From Flavobacteriaceae bacterium (GTDB lineage: Bacteria > Bacteroidota > Bacteroidia > Flavobacteriales > Flavobacteriaceae): 6,598 nt of DNA. Within the stretch, counting starts at the first letter, position 1; each line of letters opens with the position of its first letter. Positions 4,890 through 6,598 of this stretch are shown here, piece after piece. Location: NCBI GenBank assembly GCA_029238555.1, contig JAQWFV010000062.1, positions 1 through 6,598 of the forward strand, given 5' to 3'. The position numbers and the translations under genes are program-made. The notes below the pieces were generated by a model. That model was not told the origin of the DNA. It was given only the letters and a program-made list of their open reading frames with translations, and did not search any database.

Positions 4890-6598
4890 ATGTGCGGAAT
4901 TGTTGGCTATATAGGACATAGACAAGCTTACCCTGTTATTGTGAAAGGATTGTCTCGATTGGAATATAGGGGCTATGACTCTGCTGGAATTGCCTTATTT
5001 GAGAATGGTGCCATTCAGTTATGTAAGACCAAGGGAAAGGTTTCAGACTTAGAAGATAAATCGGGGAAAATTAAAGAAAGTCAAGCCACACTTGGTATTG
5101 GCCACACCCGATGGGCTACCCATGGTGTCCCAAACGATGTGAACTCCCACCCACATCTTTCGAATTCAGGTCAGTTGGCCTTAATTCACAACGGTATTAT
5201 AGAAAATTACGACGCCATTAAAACGGAGCTCAAATCTAGGGGCTATGTATTTCATTCAGATACAGATACCGAGGTGTTGGTGAACCTCATTGAAGAGGTG
5301 AAGAAAAAAGAAGGGGTAAAGCTAGGTAAAGCAGTGCAGTTAGCCCTTCAGGAAGTGGTAGGCGCTTATGCGATTGCTGTTTTTGATTTGGAGAAACCCG
5401 ATGAAATAGTGGTAGCTAAGTTGGGAAGCCCCTTAGCTATTGGTATTGGAGAGGGAGAATTCTTTGTGGCATCGGACGCCAGTCCATTTATAGAATACAC
5501 TACTGACGCACTGTATTTAGAAGACCATCAAATGGCTATTTTAAAAGTAGGTAAGAAAATAAAATTGCGTTCCATAAAAGACGACCTGCCTACAACCCCT
5601 CATATTTTAGCCCTGCAACTCTCTTTAGACCAGATTGAAAAAGGAGGTTATGACCATTTTATGCTCAAAGAGATTTATGAGCAGCCAAAGGCCATTCAAG
5701 ATACCTATAGGGGTAGGCTCAGACCAGAAGACGGCTTGATTAAAATGGCCGGAATAGACGCACATTTGGATCGTTTTTTAAAGGCCAATAGAATAGTAAT
5801 TGTAGCCTGTGGTACTTCTTGGCATGCGGGACTTGTAGCGGAATACATTTTCGAGGAATTGGCTCGAATTCCTGTGGAGGTAGAATACGCCTCTGAATTT
5901 AGATATAGAAATCCCATTATTGGGCCTAATGATATTGTGATTGCCATATCTCAATCAGGAGAAACAGCAGACACCCTGGCTGCCATTGGACTGGCCAAAG
6001 AAAAAGGCGCCTTTGTCTTTGGGGTGTGCAATGTGGCTGGCTCCTCTATTGCAAGGGCTACTGATGCCGGTGCTTACACCCATGCAGGACCAGAGATTGG
6101 AGTGGCTTCTACCAAGGCGTTTACGACCCAAATTACGGTATTGAGTCTTATGGCACTCAAGTTGGCTAAAGAAAAAGGGGTCCTATCTACCACAGATTTC
6201 CATACCTATTTAAATGCCTTGGCGCAAATACCCGCTCAGGTAGCTTTGGCCTTACAGGCCGATGCCGCAATTCTAGAAATTGCGCGTATCTATAAGGACG
6301 CCACTAATTGCCTGTATTTGGGAAGAGGATTTAATTTCCCTGTGGCATTAGAGGGTGCACTTAAGCTCAAAGAGATCAGTTATATTCATGCAGAAGGGTA
6401 TCCGGCTGCAGAAATGAAACACGGACCTATTGCCCTAATAGACGAGCAAATGCCAGTGATTGTGATTGCCACCAAACGAGGTCATTACGAAAAAGTGGTC
6501 AGCAATATCCAAGAGATTAAGTCTAGAAGTGGTAAAATTATCGCTATAGTGACCAAGGGAGACGTCACGGTAAGGGAACTTGCAGACCATGTGATTGA
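4890..6598 (+). CDS. glmS: Glutamine--fructose-6-phosphate aminotransferase (isomerizing), 3' end cut by window edge
   Basis: GlmS converts fructose-6-phosphate and glutamine to glucosamine-6-phosphate and glutamate in the cytoplasm, the first step to UDP-GlcNAc for peptidoglycan and LPS. The frame is open and unbroken for 569 codons to the window edge; about 45 residues are missing if it has the usual length. The start is fixed by MCGIVGYIGH, whose Cys2 becomes the N-terminal nucleophile of the glutaminase. The glutaminase domain shows GHTRWATHGVP (71-81) and HNGIIENY (100-107). A linker with HFMLKEIYEQP (256-266) leads to two SIS domains: CGTSWHAG (307-314), SQSGET (354-359) and STKAFTTQ in the first, and LKLKEISYIHAEGYP (491-505) in the second. 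Lys492, Glu495 and His511 match the E. coli isomerase residues Lys485, Glu488 and His504. The C-terminal catalytic lysine lies outside the window. It is the third gene of the rightward set, with no separate promoter seen. Confidence 0.97.
   Translation, partial: MCGIVGYIGHRQAYPVIVKGLSRLEYRGYDSAGIALFENGAIQLCKTKGKVSDLEDKSGKIKESQATLGIGHTRWATHGVPNDVNSHPHLSNSGQLALIHNGIIENYDAIKTELKSRGYVFHSDTDTEVLVNLIEEVKKKEGVKLGKAVQLALQEVVGAYAIAVFDLEKPDEIVVAKLGSPLAIGIGEGEFFVASDASPFIEYTTDALYLEDHQMAILKVGKKIKLRSIKDDLPTTPHILALQLSLDQIEKGGYDHFMLKEIYEQPKAIQDTYRGRLRPEDGLIKMAGIDAHLDRFLKANRIVIVACGTSWHAGLVAEYIFEELARIPVEVEYASEFRYRNPIIGPNDIVIAISQSGETADTLAAIGLAKEKGAFVFGVCNVAGSSIARATDAGAYTHAGPEIGVASTKAFTTQITVLSLMALKLAKEKGVLSTTDFHTYLNALAQIPAQVALALQADAAILEIARIYKDATNCLYLGRGFNFPVALEGALKLKEISYIHAEGYPAAEMKHGPIALIDEQMPVIVIATKRGHYEKVVSNIQEIKSRSGKIIAIVTKGDVTVRELADHVI

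Noticed and set aside
5705..6144. Open frames inside glmS (minus 5705-5947, plus 5941-6144)
   Set aside because: The glmS frame is unbroken here and carries the SIS-domain motifs, so these are shadows.

Overview
The window looks like a chromosomal core region of a member of the Flavobacteriaceae (Bacteroidota). Four things point there: a DUF4270 lipoprotein, a short GT5-only 'glycogen synthase' protein, exact matches to the Bacteroidota -7 promoter box (TAnnTTTG), and no clear Shine-Dalgarno sequence before any gene. I see no RNA gene, insertion sequence, CRISPR array, prophage or rho-independent terminator.

The layout is two divergent gene sets around a 103-bp control region (2148-2250). 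Leftward are panC (pantothenate synthetase), panD (aspartate 1-decarboxylase), and a multi-pass membrane protein of the lysylphosphatidylglycerol-synthase TM / UPF0104 family. The membrane gene starts with TTG and is cut by the left edge. Rightward are a GT5-fold glycogen-synthase-like protein, a DUF4270 surface lipoprotein, and glmS, which is cut by the right edge. Gaps inside each set are only 5-40 bp, so each is probably an operon.

Functionally, panC and panD supply the last two inputs to pantothenate: PanD makes beta-alanine and PanC joins it to pantoate. glmS makes glucosamine-6-phosphate, the entry to peptidoglycan and LPS amino sugars. The two genes before glmS have no settled function. 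The GT5 protein lacks the C-terminal half of a GT-B enzyme and has lost most N-domain active-site motifs, so it looks like a pseudo-enzyme. The DUF4270 lipoprotein carries an Asp-rich, probably calcium-binding block like thrombospondin type 3 repeats. The link of these two to glmS suggests an envelope role, but that is inference.

The window is mostly housekeeping. The points most worth a second look are the degenerate GT5 protein paired with the DUF4270 lipoprotein, the back-to-back -7 boxes between the operons, a probable leaderless promoter for panD, and the Asp-rich block in the lipoprotein.
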